The translations under genes were made by a program, and so were the position numbers. Shown piece by piece: positions 34,324 through 43,227 of a stretch of DNA of 47,729 bases. The notes below the pieces were generated by a model that saw only the letters and a list, made by a program, of their open reading frames with translations, searched no databases and was not told the DNA's origin. Source of the stretch: GCA-2729515 sp036336695 (lineage in GTDB: Bacteria > Myxococcota_A > UBA9160 > SMWR01); NCBI GenBank assembly GCA_036336695.1, contig JAYZFQ010000141.1, positions 1 to 47,729 of the forward strand, written 5' to 3'. The first letter of the stretch is position 1, and every line of letters starts with the position of its first letter.

Positions 34324-35655
34324 GTGAGCACTCGGGGGTGGCTCTTCGTTCTTCTCCTGCTGCTGCTGTGCGGTGGCGGGGTCTTTGCGTGGCTGCGTTT
34401 CGAGGGCACCGCGCCTACCGTCACGGGGCCCGAGGAAATCGTGTTCGGCGCCGACGGCGGCTCCGTGCCCCTCGAGCTCTCCGACGCCGGGACCGGCCTG
34501 CGGTCCGTCGATGTCGTCCTCGCCCACGCCGGCGGGGAGATCCCCCTCGCTTCGGAGACCTACCCCGGGGGCCTGATGTCGGGTGCGCTCCGCGGCGAGG
34601 CACCCGAGACGATCGAAGTCGCGATACCGCCGGATACGCTGCCGCGCGGGGTGAGCGATGCCTTCCTGCGGGTCTCGGTTCGCGACTGGTCGTGGAACGA
34701 CGGACTCCTCGGCAACGAGACACAGTGGGACATCCCGCTCACCATCGACCGGGTCCCGCCCCACGTCTCCATCGCCACCGGACTGACCTACATCAAGCGA
34801 GGCGGCGCGGCCGCCGTGCTCTACCGCCTTTCCGAGGAAACCGTCCGCGACGGAGTCCTCGTTGGAGAGACCCTCTTCCCGAGCTATCCGGTCGGCGACT
34901 GGCGCGCTGTCGTCTACGCGGTGCCGGTGCATGCTCCGCCGAACCCGGACGTCCGCGTCCTCGCCGAGGACCGGGCGGGCAACGTGACCCGCGCGCGCTG
35001 GCCGGTCGTCGTCAAGGAGCGCGGGCTCCCCGCGGCGAACGTGACCCTGCCCGCGAGTTTTCTCGAACTCACGGTTCCGGACCTCGCCGCGGTCGAGGGC
35101 ATCGACGCACCGGACCCGTCGGCCGCGTTCAAGATCATCAACACGGATCTCAGGGCACAGAACGAGGAACGCATCCGCGAGATCGTCTCGGACAGCGCCC
35201 CCGAGAAGCTCTGGGACGGCGCCTTCGAGCAACTCGAGAACTCCCAGGTCACGAGCCGCTTCGCCGAAGAACGCACGTACTTCGTCTCGGGAAAACCCAA
35301 CTCCCAAGCGACCCACTACGGCTACGACCTCGCCTCGACCCGGGCCGCCCCCATCACGGCGGCCGCGAGCGGACGGGTTCTCTACGCCGGGCCGCTGGGC
35401 ATCTACGGAAACTGCGTGCTGGTGGATCACGGCCTCGGCGTCACGACGCTGTACGGCCACCTTTCCCGTGTGGACGTCTCGGCAGGCGACCCGGTAGAGC
35501 AGGGACAGACCCTGGGACTCTCCGGCGCCACGGGACTCGCCGGCGGTGACCACCTGCACTTCGCCGTACTCGTCGGCCACACCTACGTGGATCCCCTCGA
35601 GTGGTGGGACGCAAAATGGGTGCGCGAGAACGTCGAGGCGCGGCTCACTCCCTGA
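34324..35655 (+). CDS. Membrane-anchored M23 family peptidoglycan peptidase
   Basis: A 443-residue protein with an N-terminal anchor (about 6-23). A middle region of about 270 residues has Ig-like beta strands ('VSVRDWSWNDGLLGNETQWDI'). The C-terminal LytM/M23 domain has zinc ligands in 'HYGYDLAS' (HxxxD) and 'GDHLHFAVLV' (HxH). It probably cuts peptidoglycan cross-links in the periplasm or regulates amidases. The GTG 34324 follows GGAAGGGGGC. The stop TGA overlaps a CTG that could start sfsA. Confidence 0.9.
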   Translation: MSTRGWLFVLLLLLLCGGGVFAWLRFEGTAPTVTGPEEIVFGADGGSVPLELSDAGTGLRSVDVVLAHAGGEIPLASETYPGGLMSGALRGEAPETIEVAIPPDTLPRGVSDAFLRVSVRDWSWNDGLLGNETQWDIPLTIDRVPPHVSIATGLTYIKRGGAAAVLYRLSEETVRDGVLVGETLFPSYPVGDWRAVVYAVPVHAPPNPDVRVLAEDRAGNVTRARWPVVVKERGLPAANVTLPASFLELTVPDLAAVEGIDAPDPSAAFKIINTDLRAQNEERIREIVSDSAPEKLWDGAFEQLENSQVTSRFAEERTYFVSGKPNSQATHYGYDLASTRAAPITAAASGRVLYAGPLGIYGNCVLVDHGLGVTTLYGHLSRVDVSAGDPVEQGQTLGLSGATGLAGGDHLHFAVLVGHTYVDPLEWWDAKWVRENVEARLTP

Positions 35656-36368
35656 AGCCGTTCGGCATCCGTGTCCGCGCCGACCTGGGCGGCCGGCTCC
35701 TGCGGCGCTACAAGCGGTTCCTGGCCGACGTCGAGACCGACACCGGGGAGAAGCTCACCGTCCACTGCCCGGACCCCGGGAGCCTGCGGGGCACCGCGCG
35801 CCCCGGGGTTCGCGTGCGCTGCTCCACCAGCGACAACCCGAAACGGAAACTCCGCCATACCCTCGAGATGATCCGGAACGGGCGGATCTGGGTGGGGGTG
35901 CATCCCGGGCGCGCCAACGACGTGGCGGCCCGGGCGCTCTCGGCGGGAGCGCTCGCGGAACTTTCCGGCTACGCGGTGCACGAGCGCGAAGTCGTCGCCT
36001 GTCCGGGCTCGCGTCTCGACTTCCGCTTGAGCGGCCACTCCGACGATCCCCGCGACGCCTGGGTCGAGGTGAAGAGCGTCTCCATGGCCGATGGAGACAC
36101 GGCACGCTTTCCCGACAGCGTGACGGCACGCGGGCGCAAGCACCTCGAAACCCTGCTGCGCCTGCACCAGGAGGGGGCCCGTGCCGCGCTCGTCTACCTC
36201 GTCCAACGCGCAGACTGCGACCGCGTCGAGGCGGCGGAAGCGATCGACCCCGCCTACGCCGCTGCGTTGCGCCGCGCTGCACAGGGCGGCGTCGAAGTCT
36301 TTGCCCTCGGCGCGCGCATCACCGCACGCGAGATTCGCGTGGAGCGACGTCTCCCGGTCCTCCTGTGA
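35616..36368 (+). CDS. sfsA: Sugar fermentation stimulation protein / nuclease SfsA
   Basis: An SfsA-family protein with 'RRYKRFLADVE', 'VHCPDPGSLRG', 'GRANDVAARAL', 'DAWVEVKSVSMADGDTARFPDSVTARGRKHL' (key residues E-V-K and PDSVT-RG) and 'YLVQRADCD'. The fold is nuclease-like, and SfsA binds DNA. The ATG 35616 is the first canonical start near the N-terminus but overlaps the M23 gene by 40 bases. A CTG at 35652 overlaps the M23 stop (CTGA) and gives the N-terminal length usual for the family, so it may be the true start. The stop overlaps the mutY GTG. Confidence 0.9.
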   Translation: MGARERRGAAHSLKPFGIRVRADLGGRLLRRYKRFLADVETDTGEKLTVHCPDPGSLRGTARPGVRVRCSTSDNPKRKLRHTLEMIRNGRIWVGVHPGRANDVAARALSAGALAELSGYAVHEREVVACPGSRLDFRLSGHSDDPRDAWVEVKSVSMADGDTARFPDSVTARGRKHLETLLRLHQEGARAALVYLVQRADCDRVEAAEAIDPAYAAALRRAAQGGVEVFALGARITAREIRVERRLPVLL

Positions 36369-37441
36369 AGACCACCCGGCGTATTTTGATCGACTGGTAC
36401 CGGGCAAACCGGCGAGACCTCCCCTGGCGCCGCACCGACGACCCCTACGCGATCTGGGTGTCGGAAACGATGCTCCAGCAGACGCGCGTCGAAACCGTGA
36501 TCCCCTACTACGAGAAGTTCCTGGCGCGCTTTCCCGATATCGAAGCGCTCGCGGACGCCCCGACAGACGACGTGCTCGGTCTTTGGGCAGGGCTCGGGTA
36601 CTACTCCCGCGCGCGCAATCTCCAGCGCGCGGCCCGCCTGGTTCGCGACCGGCACGACGGCGCGCTGCCCGACTCGCCCGAGGCGCTCCGGGAACTCCCG
36701 GGCATCGGTCGTTATACGGCGGGGGCGGTCGCCTCGATCGCCTTCGACCGCCCTGAACCCATCGTCGACGGGAACGTCGAACGTGTCCTCACGCGTCTCC
36801 ACGGGATCCGAGAAGAACTGAAGGCACCGGGAACCCAGCGCCGCCTCTGGGAAGAAGCCGCGGCCCTCGCTCGGGGCAAGGACCCGGGCGACCTGAATCA
36901 GGCACTCATGGAACTCGGCGCCACCACCTGCACGCCGAGACAACCAGACTGTCCCGCCTGCCCCTTGCGCCGGCGCTGTGCGGCCCGACAGTCCGGCAAC
37001 CCGGAAGCCTTCCCGGTCCGCGCCCGCGCGGCGGCACCGCAAAGAGTCACAGCGGTGGCCGGTTGGCTGTTGCGCCGCGGGCGTGTCCTGGCCGTACGGC
37101 GGGGGGAGGGCCTGCTCAGCGGCCTGTGGGAACTCCCGGGCAACGTGATCGCGCGGAACGCGGCGCCCCGAGCCGCCCTGCTCCGGGCGCTCACCGAGCG
37201 GGTCGGACTCACGGTCCCGGGCGCCGAACACATCGGAATCGTGGACCACGCCTTCACCCACCGCCGTTTGCGCCTCCACGTCTTCCGGTGCGACACTCCC
37301 CGGGGACGGGTTCGGCTGTCGGGGTTCCAGGAGCATCGCTGGCTTTCGCCGGAGGGCATCGAAGAACTCCCCCAGGGCCGACTCACGCGAAAGGCGTTGC
37401 GGCTCCTCTCGGCGCCGCCGGACGGGACGGGCAAAGGGTGA
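36365..37441 (+). CDS. mutY: A/G-specific adenine glycosylase
   Basis: A 358-residue DNA repair glycosylase that removes adenine opposite 8-oxoguanine. The N-terminal HhH-GPD domain has E34 in 'WVSETMLQQTRVETV', the hairpin 'LPGIGRYTAGAVAS', and catalytic D135 in 'IVDGNVERVL'. The [4Fe-4S] cluster ligands are C189-x6-C196-x2-C199-x5-C205. The C-terminal NUDIX-like domain (about 220-340) reads opposite-base 8-oxoG. It starts GTG in a GTGA overlap with sfsA, and its stop overlaps the Smr gene start the same way. Confidence 0.95.
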   Translation: MKTTRRILIDWYRANRRDLPWRRTDDPYAIWVSETMLQQTRVETVIPYYEKFLARFPDIEALADAPTDDVLGLWAGLGYYSRARNLQRAARLVRDRHDGALPDSPEALRELPGIGRYTAGAVASIAFDRPEPIVDGNVERVLTRLHGIREELKAPGTQRRLWEEAAALARGKDPGDLNQALMELGATTCTPRQPDCPACPLRRRCAARQSGNPEAFPVRARAAAPQRVTAVAGWLLRRGRVLAVRRGEGLLSGLWELPGNVIARNAAPRAALLRALTERVGLTVPGAEHIGIVDHAFTHRRLRLHVFRCDTPRGRVRLSGFQEHRWLSPEGIEELPQGRLTRKALRLLSAPPDGTGKG

Positions 37442-37947
37442 CGGGAAGCGGCGAAGACGGCTCGAACTTCGAGAAGGCCATGGCGGATGCACGCCCGCTC
37501 GAGGACCGTGACAAGGTCGTGCGACCGCGCACGATCCGACGCCGACGACGAACACCTGCCGACGCGCCGGGTGAGGCAGTGAGCTTCGAGGTCGAAAGCC
37601 TCGGCGACCACGTGGAGGGTCTCGGGCCGGGCGTCGACCACGGTCTGCTCCGCAAGCTCCGCAACGGGGAGTTTCCCCCGGACGCGCGGCTCGACCTGCA
37701 CGGCTTCGACGAGGCCTCGGCGCGCCGCCGGGTGCACGACACGCTGCTCGAAACCCGCCGTCAGGGGGGCCGCTGTGTCCTGGTGATCCATGGCCGTGGC
37801 AACCGCTCCCCCGGCGGACCGGTGCTGAAGCAAGCGCTGGTCGGCTGGCTCGGCGAACCCGCGGTCGGGCGAAGCGTGCTCGCCTTTTCGAGCGCGACCA
37901 ACGGAGACGGCGGCGTCGGAGCCACCTACGTCCTGCTGAAAGCCTGA
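37438..37947 (+). CDS. Smr-domain DNA-endonuclease-like protein
   Basis: A 169-residue protein with a basic N-terminal region ('RPRTIRRRRRTPADAPG') and a C-terminal Smr domain: 'RLDLHGFDEASARRRV', 'VLVIHGRGNRSPGG' and 'GGVGATYVLLK'. The LDxHG and HGxG motifs are complete. Smr proteins nick branched DNA or act on RNA at stalled ribosomes. The GTG start overlaps the mutY stop. It is followed by aroC after 74 bases. Confidence 0.88.
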   Translation: MTGSGEDGSNFEKAMADARPLEDRDKVVRPRTIRRRRRTPADAPGEAVSFEVESLGDHVEGLGPGVDHGLLRKLRNGEFPPDARLDLHGFDEASARRRVHDTLLETRRQGGRCVLVIHGRGNRSPGGPVLKQALVGWLGEPAVGRSVLAFSSATNGDGGVGATYVLLKA

Positions 37948-38007
37948 CCGGGCGCCCCCCGGGCAAGCCGGCGCTGGCGCCCAGCAGAGGCGCGGGGCGG
38001 CCTGTTG

Positions 38008-38013
38008 TATCTT
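38008..38013 (+). promoter_or_regulatory. Candidate -10 element, leaderless aroC
   Basis: TATCTT at 38008-38013 ends 8 nt before the aroC ATG (38022). No Shine-Dalgarno is present between them; the intervening sequence is TCCCCGCC. This is consistent with a leaderless or near-leaderless transcript. Confidence 0.35.
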
Positions 38014-38021
38014 TCCCCGCC

Positions 38022-39119
38022 ATGAGCAGCCGGTTCGGGCAGGTTTTCCAGATCTCGACCTTCGGTGAGAGCCACGGAGGCGGTGTCGGTGTCGTGGTGG
38101 ACGGCTGCCCGCCGCGGCTCTCGCTTTCGGCCGAGGAAATCCAGCACGATCTCGACCGCAGGCGGCCGGGCCAGAGCCGGTTGACGACGCCGCGCCAGGA
38201 GGCCGACCGCGTCGAGATCCTTTCGGGTGTCTTCGAAGGACGCACCGTCGGCTCTCCGATCGCCCTCCTCGTTCGCAACGAGGACGCTCGGCCGTCGGCC
38301 TACGAGCACATGAAGGACGTCTACCGCCCCTCTCACGCGGACTACACCACCGAAGCCAAGTTTGGCATCCGCAACTGGCAGGGCGGCGGTCGCGCCAGCG
38401 CGCGCGAAACCATCGGCCGCGTCGCGGCGGGCGCAATCGCGCGAAAGCTGTTGCGCGAGGTCTCGGGCATCGAAGTCCTCGCCTGGGTCCGCCGCGTCCA
38501 CACCGTCGAAGCCAAGCTCGATCCGGGCGCCGTGAACCTCGAAGCCGTCGAGGCAAACCCGGTGCGCTGTCCCGACCCCGGCATCGCCGAAGAAATGGCG
38601 CGGGCGATCGAAGCCGCCCGGGACCGGGGCGACTCCCTCGGCGGCGTGGTCGAGTGCGTCGCGCGCAACGTCCCCCCCGGACTCGGCGCCCCGGTTTTCG
38701 ACAAGCTCGAAGCCAGCCTCGCCTCGGGGCTGATGTCGCTGCCGGCCACGAAGGCATTCGAGATCGGGAGCGGGCTGGCGGGGACCCACATGACGGGAAT
38801 CGAGCACAACGACCCGTTCATCCCGGGAGAAGACGGGCGGCCCCGCACGGCGGCCAACCGCTCGGGCGGCGTCCAGGGCGGCATCAGCAACGGGGAAGAC
38901 ATCACCCTGCGCGTCGCCTTCAAACCCACCGCCACGATCGCCCAGGCCCAGGACACCGTCACCACCAGCGGCGAGGCCGCGACCCTCGAGGCGCGCGGGC
39001 GTCACGATCCCTGCGTCCTACCCCGGGCCGTTCCCATGGTCGAAGCCATGGTGTGCCTCGTGCTCGCCGATCACTGGCTGCGCCAGCGGGGCGTCGACGT
39101 CCTCCCGCCCCTGCCCTAG
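38022..39119 (+). CDS. aroC: Chorismate synthase
   Basis: A 365-residue enzyme that makes chorismate from EPSP in the shikimate pathway, needing reduced FMN. The N-terminal 'GQVFQISTFGESHGGGVGVV', 'RRPGQSRLTTPRQE', 'RPSHADYTTEAKFGIRN', 'GGRASARETIGRVAAGA' and 'RSGGVQGGISNGEDI' blocks are complete. It closes the M23-sfsA-mutY-Smr run and is followed by a convergent membrane protein gene. Confidence 0.97.
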   Translation: MSSRFGQVFQISTFGESHGGGVGVVVDGCPPRLSLSAEEIQHDLDRRRPGQSRLTTPRQEADRVEILSGVFEGRTVGSPIALLVRNEDARPSAYEHMKDVYRPSHADYTTEAKFGIRNWQGGGRASARETIGRVAAGAIARKLLREVSGIEVLAWVRRVHTVEAKLDPGAVNLEAVEANPVRCPDPGIAEEMARAIEAARDRGDSLGGVVECVARNVPPGLGAPVFDKLEASLASGLMSLPATKAFEIGSGLAGTHMTGIEHNDPFIPGEDGRPRTAANRSGGVQGGISNGEDITLRVAFKPTATIAQAQDTVTTSGEAATLEARGRHDPCVLPRAVPMVEAMVCLVLADHWLRQRGVDVLPPLP

Positions 39120-39142
39120 AACGCACCGCGCAGCACGTTGCG

Positions 39143-39538
39143 CTAGGGGAGCAGGACGAACCCGGCCACCGCGGCGAGGGCCGCGAAGAGGATCGCCAGG
39201 CCGCCGAGGAGGGCGTGCAGGTCATGGGCACGGGAGCGGCGCGTTTCGATACGCCGGCCCACCAGGGCAGCCGCCCCGAAAAGACACGCCACCGCGAGGC
39301 CGACGAAACCGTGAAAGGTGCCGAAAAGCTCCCCTCCCCGGAACCAGACCCACGATATCGGCCCGGCGACGAACCCCACGAGAACCATCGCGACCGCAGG
39401 TTTCGCGAAGCGCAAGTGCCCCGCTCGAAGTTCGGGCGTGCGTGGAAGCCGACGCAAACGCGAACGCCGCAAGCGGACTCCCGCCCGAAACGCGAGCGCA
39501 GCCAACGCGAGCCCTGCCGTCATCCACGCGGGGTGCAC
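39143..39538 (-). CDS. Small integral membrane protein (DUF4079-like)
   Basis: A 131-residue protein with four membrane helices and two histidines in helix contexts ('TFHGFVGL', 'AHDLHALLGGL'), a pattern like cytochrome b561/DUF4079 proteins. The listed start is GTG 39538. The frame is open a further 15 codons up to a CTG (39583) that follows directly after the stop of the CinA-type gene, and the added stretch (DPALQDPTARALSY) reads like a natural N-terminus of the family. It is probably coupled to the CinA-type gene upstream. Function unknown. Confidence 0.65.
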   Translation of the reverse strand: MHPAWMTAGLALAALAFRAGVRLRRSRLRRLPRTPELRAGHLRFAKPAVAMVLVGFVAGPISWVWFRGGELFGTFHGFVGLAVACLFGAAALVGRRIETRRSRAHDLHALLGGLAILFAALAAVAGFVLLP

Positions 39539-39583
39539 GTAGGAAAGGGCGCGGGCCGTGGGATCCTGGAGCGCCGGGTCCAG

Positions 39584-40309
39584 CTACTCGACCCGATGAA
39601 TCGCTTCGTCGGGCAAGCGCCGAAGCAGGCTTTCGAGCGCGTCCTGCACGTAACCGGCATCTCGCGACTCGAGCGTCAACATCACGTGAAAAGACTCCTG
39701 CCCGATCCGCGGATAGGAACCGAGATGCAGGTCGGGAAATTCCTGGAGCAGTTCGTTCAACATCGGCGCAATATCGCTCTCGCGCTTGCGCACGAAGACC
39801 TTCTTCAGGACGAACGGGACACCGCGAAAGCGCTCGCGGGAAGACTCGAACTTCTTGCGCAGTAGTTCCGGAACTCCCGGAAAGATGTAGACGTTGCGAA
39901 CCACCACGAGCGGAAACCAGAGATCGCCCGAGTCGAGAAGCTGCGCACCCGCCGGAACCCGCGCCATGCGGAGCAGTGTCTCGTTGGGTTCCTTGTTGGT
40001 CGCCCGGCGGATACGGTCTTCGATCGAATCGCTGTGTTCGACGGAAACGCCGAAACCTGCGGCAATGCCTTCGATTGTGAGGTCGTCGTGGGTCGGACCG
40101 ATCCCTCCGGCGGTGAAGACGAAGTCGTGCGCGTCGCTCATCGCCTTCACCTCCGAGGCAATGCCCTGCACGTCGTCGGGAATCGTCAGGATCCGCTCGA
40201 CGTCCACGCCGAGTCCGCGCAACTCGCGGCAGAGGTAGGGCGAGTTCTCATCGGTCACCTTGCCCGAAAGGATCTCGTTGCCGATGATGAGAATCGCCGC
40301 TGTGGGCAT
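39584..40309 (-). CDS. CinA-type molybdopterin-binding domain protein
   Basis: A 241-residue protein equal to the N-terminal MoCF_biosynth (Mog/MoaB-like) domain of CinA, without the C-terminal NMN amidohydrolase domain. 'ILIIGNEILSGKVTDENSPYLC' and 'FTAGGIGPTHDDLTIEGIAAGFG' are diagnostic. This group includes ADP-ribose and NMN-linked pyrophosphatases. The ATG at 40309 is preferred because TATGCT ends 6 nt upstream and no Shine-Dalgarno is seen; ATG 40327 is in frame but less likely. It is divergent from the ferredoxin gene. Confidence 0.87.
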   Translation of the reverse strand: MPTAAILIIGNEILSGKVTDENSPYLCRELRGLGVDVERILTIPDDVQGIASEVKAMSDAHDFVFTAGGIGPTHDDLTIEGIAAGFGVSVEHSDSIEDRIRRATNKEPNETLLRMARVPAGAQLLDSGDLWFPLVVVRNVYIFPGVPELLRKKFESSRERFRGVPFVLKKVFVRKRESDIAPMLNELLQEFPDLHLGSYPRIGQESFHVMLTLESRDAGYVQDALESLLRRLPDEAIHRVE

Positions 40310-40315
40310 TGGCGG

Positions 40316-40362
40316 AGCATAAACCATGGCTTCATCGGGCTCCAAGCGTCGCTTGCTATGAT
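40316..40362. promoter_or_regulatory. Divergent leaderless promoters, cinA-type and ferredoxin genes
   Basis: TATGCT on the minus strand (40321 to 40316) ends 6 nt before the cinA-type ATG at 40309. TATGAT on the plus strand (40357-40362), preceded by TTGC, ends 6 nt before the ferredoxin ATG at 40369. There is no ribosome-binding site for either. The spacing puts predicted transcription starts at the start codons. Confidence 0.45.
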
Positions 40363-40368
40363 GCGCCC

Positions 40369-40659
40369 ATGGCCGTCGAGGTGCGCTTCCACCCGTCGGG
40401 GCGTCGCCTGAGCGTCGCCCCGGGCACCACGCTGCTCGAAGCCGCCCGCGCCGCGGGATTGCCCATGGCGAGCGCCTGTGGCGCAGATGGACTCTGCGGG
40501 CGCTGCACCGTCGAACTCCTCGGCGGCGCGCAAAACGTGTCGACCCGGACCCCGGGTGAGACACGCGTGATGCGTGCCAACCGAGCGGAACCGCGGCGGC
40601 GCCTCGCCTGCCGCGCGCGTGTCAGCGGACCGGTCGAAGTCACCGCGAGCTACTGGTGA
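40369..40659 (+). CDS. Plant-type [2Fe-2S] ferredoxin
   Basis: A 96-residue ferredoxin of the 2Fe-2S plant/adrenodoxin fold. Cluster ligands are C37-x5-C43-x2-C46 in 'ASACGADGLCGRCTVEL' and C81 in 'RRLACRARV'. It probably passes electrons to a cytoplasmic oxygenase or reductase. The start ATG follows TATGAT with a 6-nt gap and no Shine-Dalgarno. The monooxygenase gene begins 67 bases downstream in the same direction; whether it is a partner is not known. Confidence 0.92.
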   Translation: MAVEVRFHPSGRRLSVAPGTTLLEAARAAGLPMASACGADGLCGRCTVELLGGAQNVSTRTPGETRVMRANRAEPRRRLACRARVSGPVEVTASYW

Positions 40660-40726
40660 ACCGCACCGGACCCTGCGTGTCGGAACGCGAGCGGGTTGGC
40701 GGAACCCAGAGACCGAGAGAGGCAGC

Positions 40727-41653
40727 ATGAAGAACATCCAGATTGGCCTCGGGCTGATGCTCGGACGGCAGGAACTCGACACCCTCCTCGCCCAGGTGCA
40801 AGAGGCCGAAGCGGCTGGTTTCCCCAGCGTCTGGGTTCCGAACATCTTCGGCGGGGACGCGATGACGCTCTGCGCCCTCGCAGGCCGGGAAACCTCCACG
40901 ATCGAGATCGGAACCGCGGTGGTGCCGAGTTTTTCCCGCCACCCGCTCTACATGGCGCAGCAGGCGCTCACCACCCAGGTTGCTACTCGGGGGCGGTTCG
41001 TATTGGGTCTCGGTCCCAGCCACCGTGTCGTGATCGAGAACATGTTGGGCCTCTCCTACGACAAGCCCGCGCGCCACATGCGTGAGTACGTGACGATCGT
41101 GAAGCAGATCTTCGAAACCGGGACGGCGGACTTTTCGGGAGAAACCTACCGGGTCCAGGGAAGCGTCGACGTGCCCGGCGAGTCTCCCCCGCCCCTCTTG
41201 ATCGGAGCACTCGGCCCGTTGATGCGGCGAGTTGCGGGCTCGCTCTGCGACGGGACGATCACCTGGATGACCGGGCCGCAGACGATCGCTCGGGAAGTCG
41301 GCCCCGGCGTGCGGAAAGCCGCCGAGGCAGCCGGCCGTCCGCCGCCGCGCATCGTGACCGGCATTCCGATCTGCCTGACGGACGACCCGGAGGGCGCACG
41401 AGCGGGGGCAGGCGAACGCTTCGCGATGTACGGACAGCTCCCATCCTACAAGGCGATGCTCGACCTCGAGGGTGTCTCCGGCCCTGCGGAGATCGCCATC
41501 GCAGGCGACGAGAAGGCCTTGGAAGCGGGCATCCAGCGTTTCGCAGACGCTGGCGCCACCGACTTCCAGGCTGCCATCTTCCCCCATGGACCAGACGGCC
41601 GCGCGTCGGTGGAACGCACGCGCAGCTTCCTGGCCGAACTCGCGAGGGCCTGA
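40727..41653 (+). CDS. Luciferase-like (LLM) flavin/F420-dependent oxidoreductase
   Basis: A 308-residue TIM-barrel enzyme of the LLM class. 'TSTIEIGTAVVPSFSRHPLYMAQQALT' (shown by pattern IGTAV...RHP...A...T) and 'GRFVLGLGPSHRVVIENMLG' are signature regions. The barrel ends with 'RASVERTRSFLAEL'. Whether it uses FMN or F420 is unclear; close relatives are often called F420-dependent. GAGAGG precedes the ATG. Its TGA overlaps the ATG of the trans-sulfuration gene (TGATG). It is not a light-emitting luciferase. Confidence 0.88.
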   Translation: MKNIQIGLGLMLGRQELDTLLAQVQEAEAAGFPSVWVPNIFGGDAMTLCALAGRETSTIEIGTAVVPSFSRHPLYMAQQALTTQVATRGRFVLGLGPSHRVVIENMLGLSYDKPARHMREYVTIVKQIFETGTADFSGETYRVQGSVDVPGESPPPLLIGALGPLMRRVAGSLCDGTITWMTGPQTIAREVGPGVRKAAEAAGRPPPRIVTGIPICLTDDPEGARAGAGERFAMYGQLPSYKAMLDLEGVSGPAEIAIAGDEKALEAGIQRFADAGATDFQAAIFPHGPDGRASVERTRSFLAELARA

Positions 41654-42819
41654 TGGGCGGCAAGCAACGTTTCGAAACACGCGCCATCCACGCGGGACAG
41701 GAACCCGACCCGGCCACGGGGGCCACCATCGTGCCCGTCTACCAGACGGTCACCTTCACCCAGGAAGCGGTCGGCGAGCATCGGGGGTACGAGTACTCGC
41801 GGACCGGAAACCCCACGCGCGCCGCTCTCGAAACATGCCTCGCATCGCTCGAGGGCGGACGCTTCGGCTTCGCCTACGGCTCCGGCATGGCGGCGATCCA
41901 CGGCGCCATGCAACTCGTCTCGGCAAACGACCACGTGGTGGTGGCCGACGATCTCTACGGCGGGAGTTTCCGGCTCTTCAGCGAAGTGCTGCCGCGCTTC
42001 GGCGTGCGCTTCGAATACGTCGATGCGACACAGCCGGAAGCGATCGCGTCGGCCGTGACACCCGACACCAAAATGCTCTGGATCGAGACGCCGACGAACC
42101 CGTTGCTGCGCCTCGTGGACGTCGCGGCCTGCGCCGAGATCGCAGCCCGCAACGACGCGTTGCTGGTCGTCGACAACACCTTCGCCACGCCTTATCTCCA
42201 GAACCCCCTGGCGGCGGGCGCGCACGTGGTGGTGCATTCGACCACCAAGTACCTCGGAGGGCATTCGGACGTGATCGGCGGCGCGGTCGTCGTCGACGAT
42301 GAGGCGTTGGCCCAGACCCTCCAGTTCACCCGAAACGCCACGGGAGGGATTCCCGGGCCGTGGGACGCGTGGCTGACGCTCCGCGGCACCAAGACCCTCG
42401 CCCTCCGCATGCGCGAGCACGAGAGCAACGCGCAAAAAGTCGTCGCCTTCCTCCAGGAGCGGCCCGAGGTCACCCGGGTCCACTACCCCGGCCTCCCGGA
42501 TCACCCGGGGCACGAGCTCGCAGCACGCCAGATGCGGGGCTTCGGCGGCATGCTCGCCCTCGATCTCGCGGGGGGCGAAGCGGCAGCACGGGCGTTTTGC
42601 GCGGCGACGGAAGTCTTTGCCCTGGGCGAGAGCCTGGGGGGCGTGGAATCCCTGGTCGGCTACCCGTGGACCATGAGCCACGCCGCGTTTCCGCCCGAGG
42701 AAAAACGCCGGAAGGGCATCACCGAGGGAACGGTGCGCCTCTCCGTCGGCATCGAGCACCCCGACGACCTCTGCGCGGATCTCGAACGCGCCCTTGCCGC
42801 AGGGGCAAACGCCGGGTGA
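41653..42819 (+). CDS. Trans-sulfuration PLP enzyme (cystathionine gamma-synthase/lyase family)
   Basis: A 388-residue Cys/Met-metabolism PLP enzyme. 'YEYSRTGNPTRAALE' (about 46-60), 'AYGSGMAAIH', 'DDLYGGSFRLF' and 'VHSTTKYLGGHSDVIGG' with PLP lysine K199 are all present, and 'SLGGVESLVGYPWTMSHA' is near the C-terminus. Family motifs do not separate synthase, lyase and O-acetylhomoserine sulfhydrylase. Coupled upstream to the LLM gene and downstream (GTGA) to the CbiX-like gene. Confidence 0.9.
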   Translation: MGGKQRFETRAIHAGQEPDPATGATIVPVYQTVTFTQEAVGEHRGYEYSRTGNPTRAALETCLASLEGGRFGFAYGSGMAAIHGAMQLVSANDHVVVADDLYGGSFRLFSEVLPRFGVRFEYVDATQPEAIASAVTPDTKMLWIETPTNPLLRLVDVAACAEIAARNDALLVVDNTFATPYLQNPLAAGAHVVVHSTTKYLGGHSDVIGGAVVVDDEALAQTLQFTRNATGGIPGPWDAWLTLRGTKTLALRMREHESNAQKVVAFLQERPEVTRVHYPGLPDHPGHELAARQMRGFGGMLALDLAGGEAAARAFCAATEVFALGESLGGVESLVGYPWTMSHAAFPPEEKRRKGITEGTVRLSVGIEHPDDLCADLERALAAGANAG

Positions 42820-43181
42820 AGCCCGCCATCCTGCTCGTCGACCACGGAAGCCGGCGACCCGAAGCGAACGCCCAACTGGAGGCCCTGGCCGAGCGGGTGC
42901 GAGCACGCGTCGGCGAACGCTTCGTGGCCATCGCCCACATGGAGCTGGCCGAACCCAGCATCGCGGACGGCATCGCAGCCTGCGTCGCTGCCGGCGCGAA
43001 CGCCATCGTGGTGCACCCGTTCTTCCTCGGACCCGGCAACCACACCGCGCGGGACATCCCCCAACTGGTCGCCGAAGCCGCCGCGCGGCACCCCGGGATC
43101 CACGCCGTCGTGGGACCGCCCCTCGGCCTCGACGACAAGCTCGTCGACCTCGTCCTCGAACGCATCGACCAGGCGGGGTGA
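42816..43181 (+). CDS. CbiX/SirB-like sirohydrochlorin chelatase family protein
   Basis: A 121-residue protein of the small CbiX fold. 'LLVDHGSRRPEANAQLEALAERV' contains the DHGSR metal-binding His, and 'VVHPFFLGPGNHTARDIP' the second. Small CbiX enzymes insert cobalt, nickel or iron into sirohydrochlorin. With no other tetrapyrrole genes here, siroheme or another chelation role is only a guess. The GTG start is in a GTGA overlap with the trans-sulfuration gene. Confidence 0.85.
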   Translation: MKPAILLVDHGSRRPEANAQLEALAERVRARVGERFVAIAHMELAEPSIADGIAACVAAGANAIVVHPFFLGPGNHTARDIPQLVAEAAARHPGIHAVVGPPLGLDDKLVDLVLERIDQAG

Positions 43182-43227
43182 TCCTTCGGCGGGAGTCCCG
43201 ACCCGGGCGGATTCACCCGTCGTCGGT

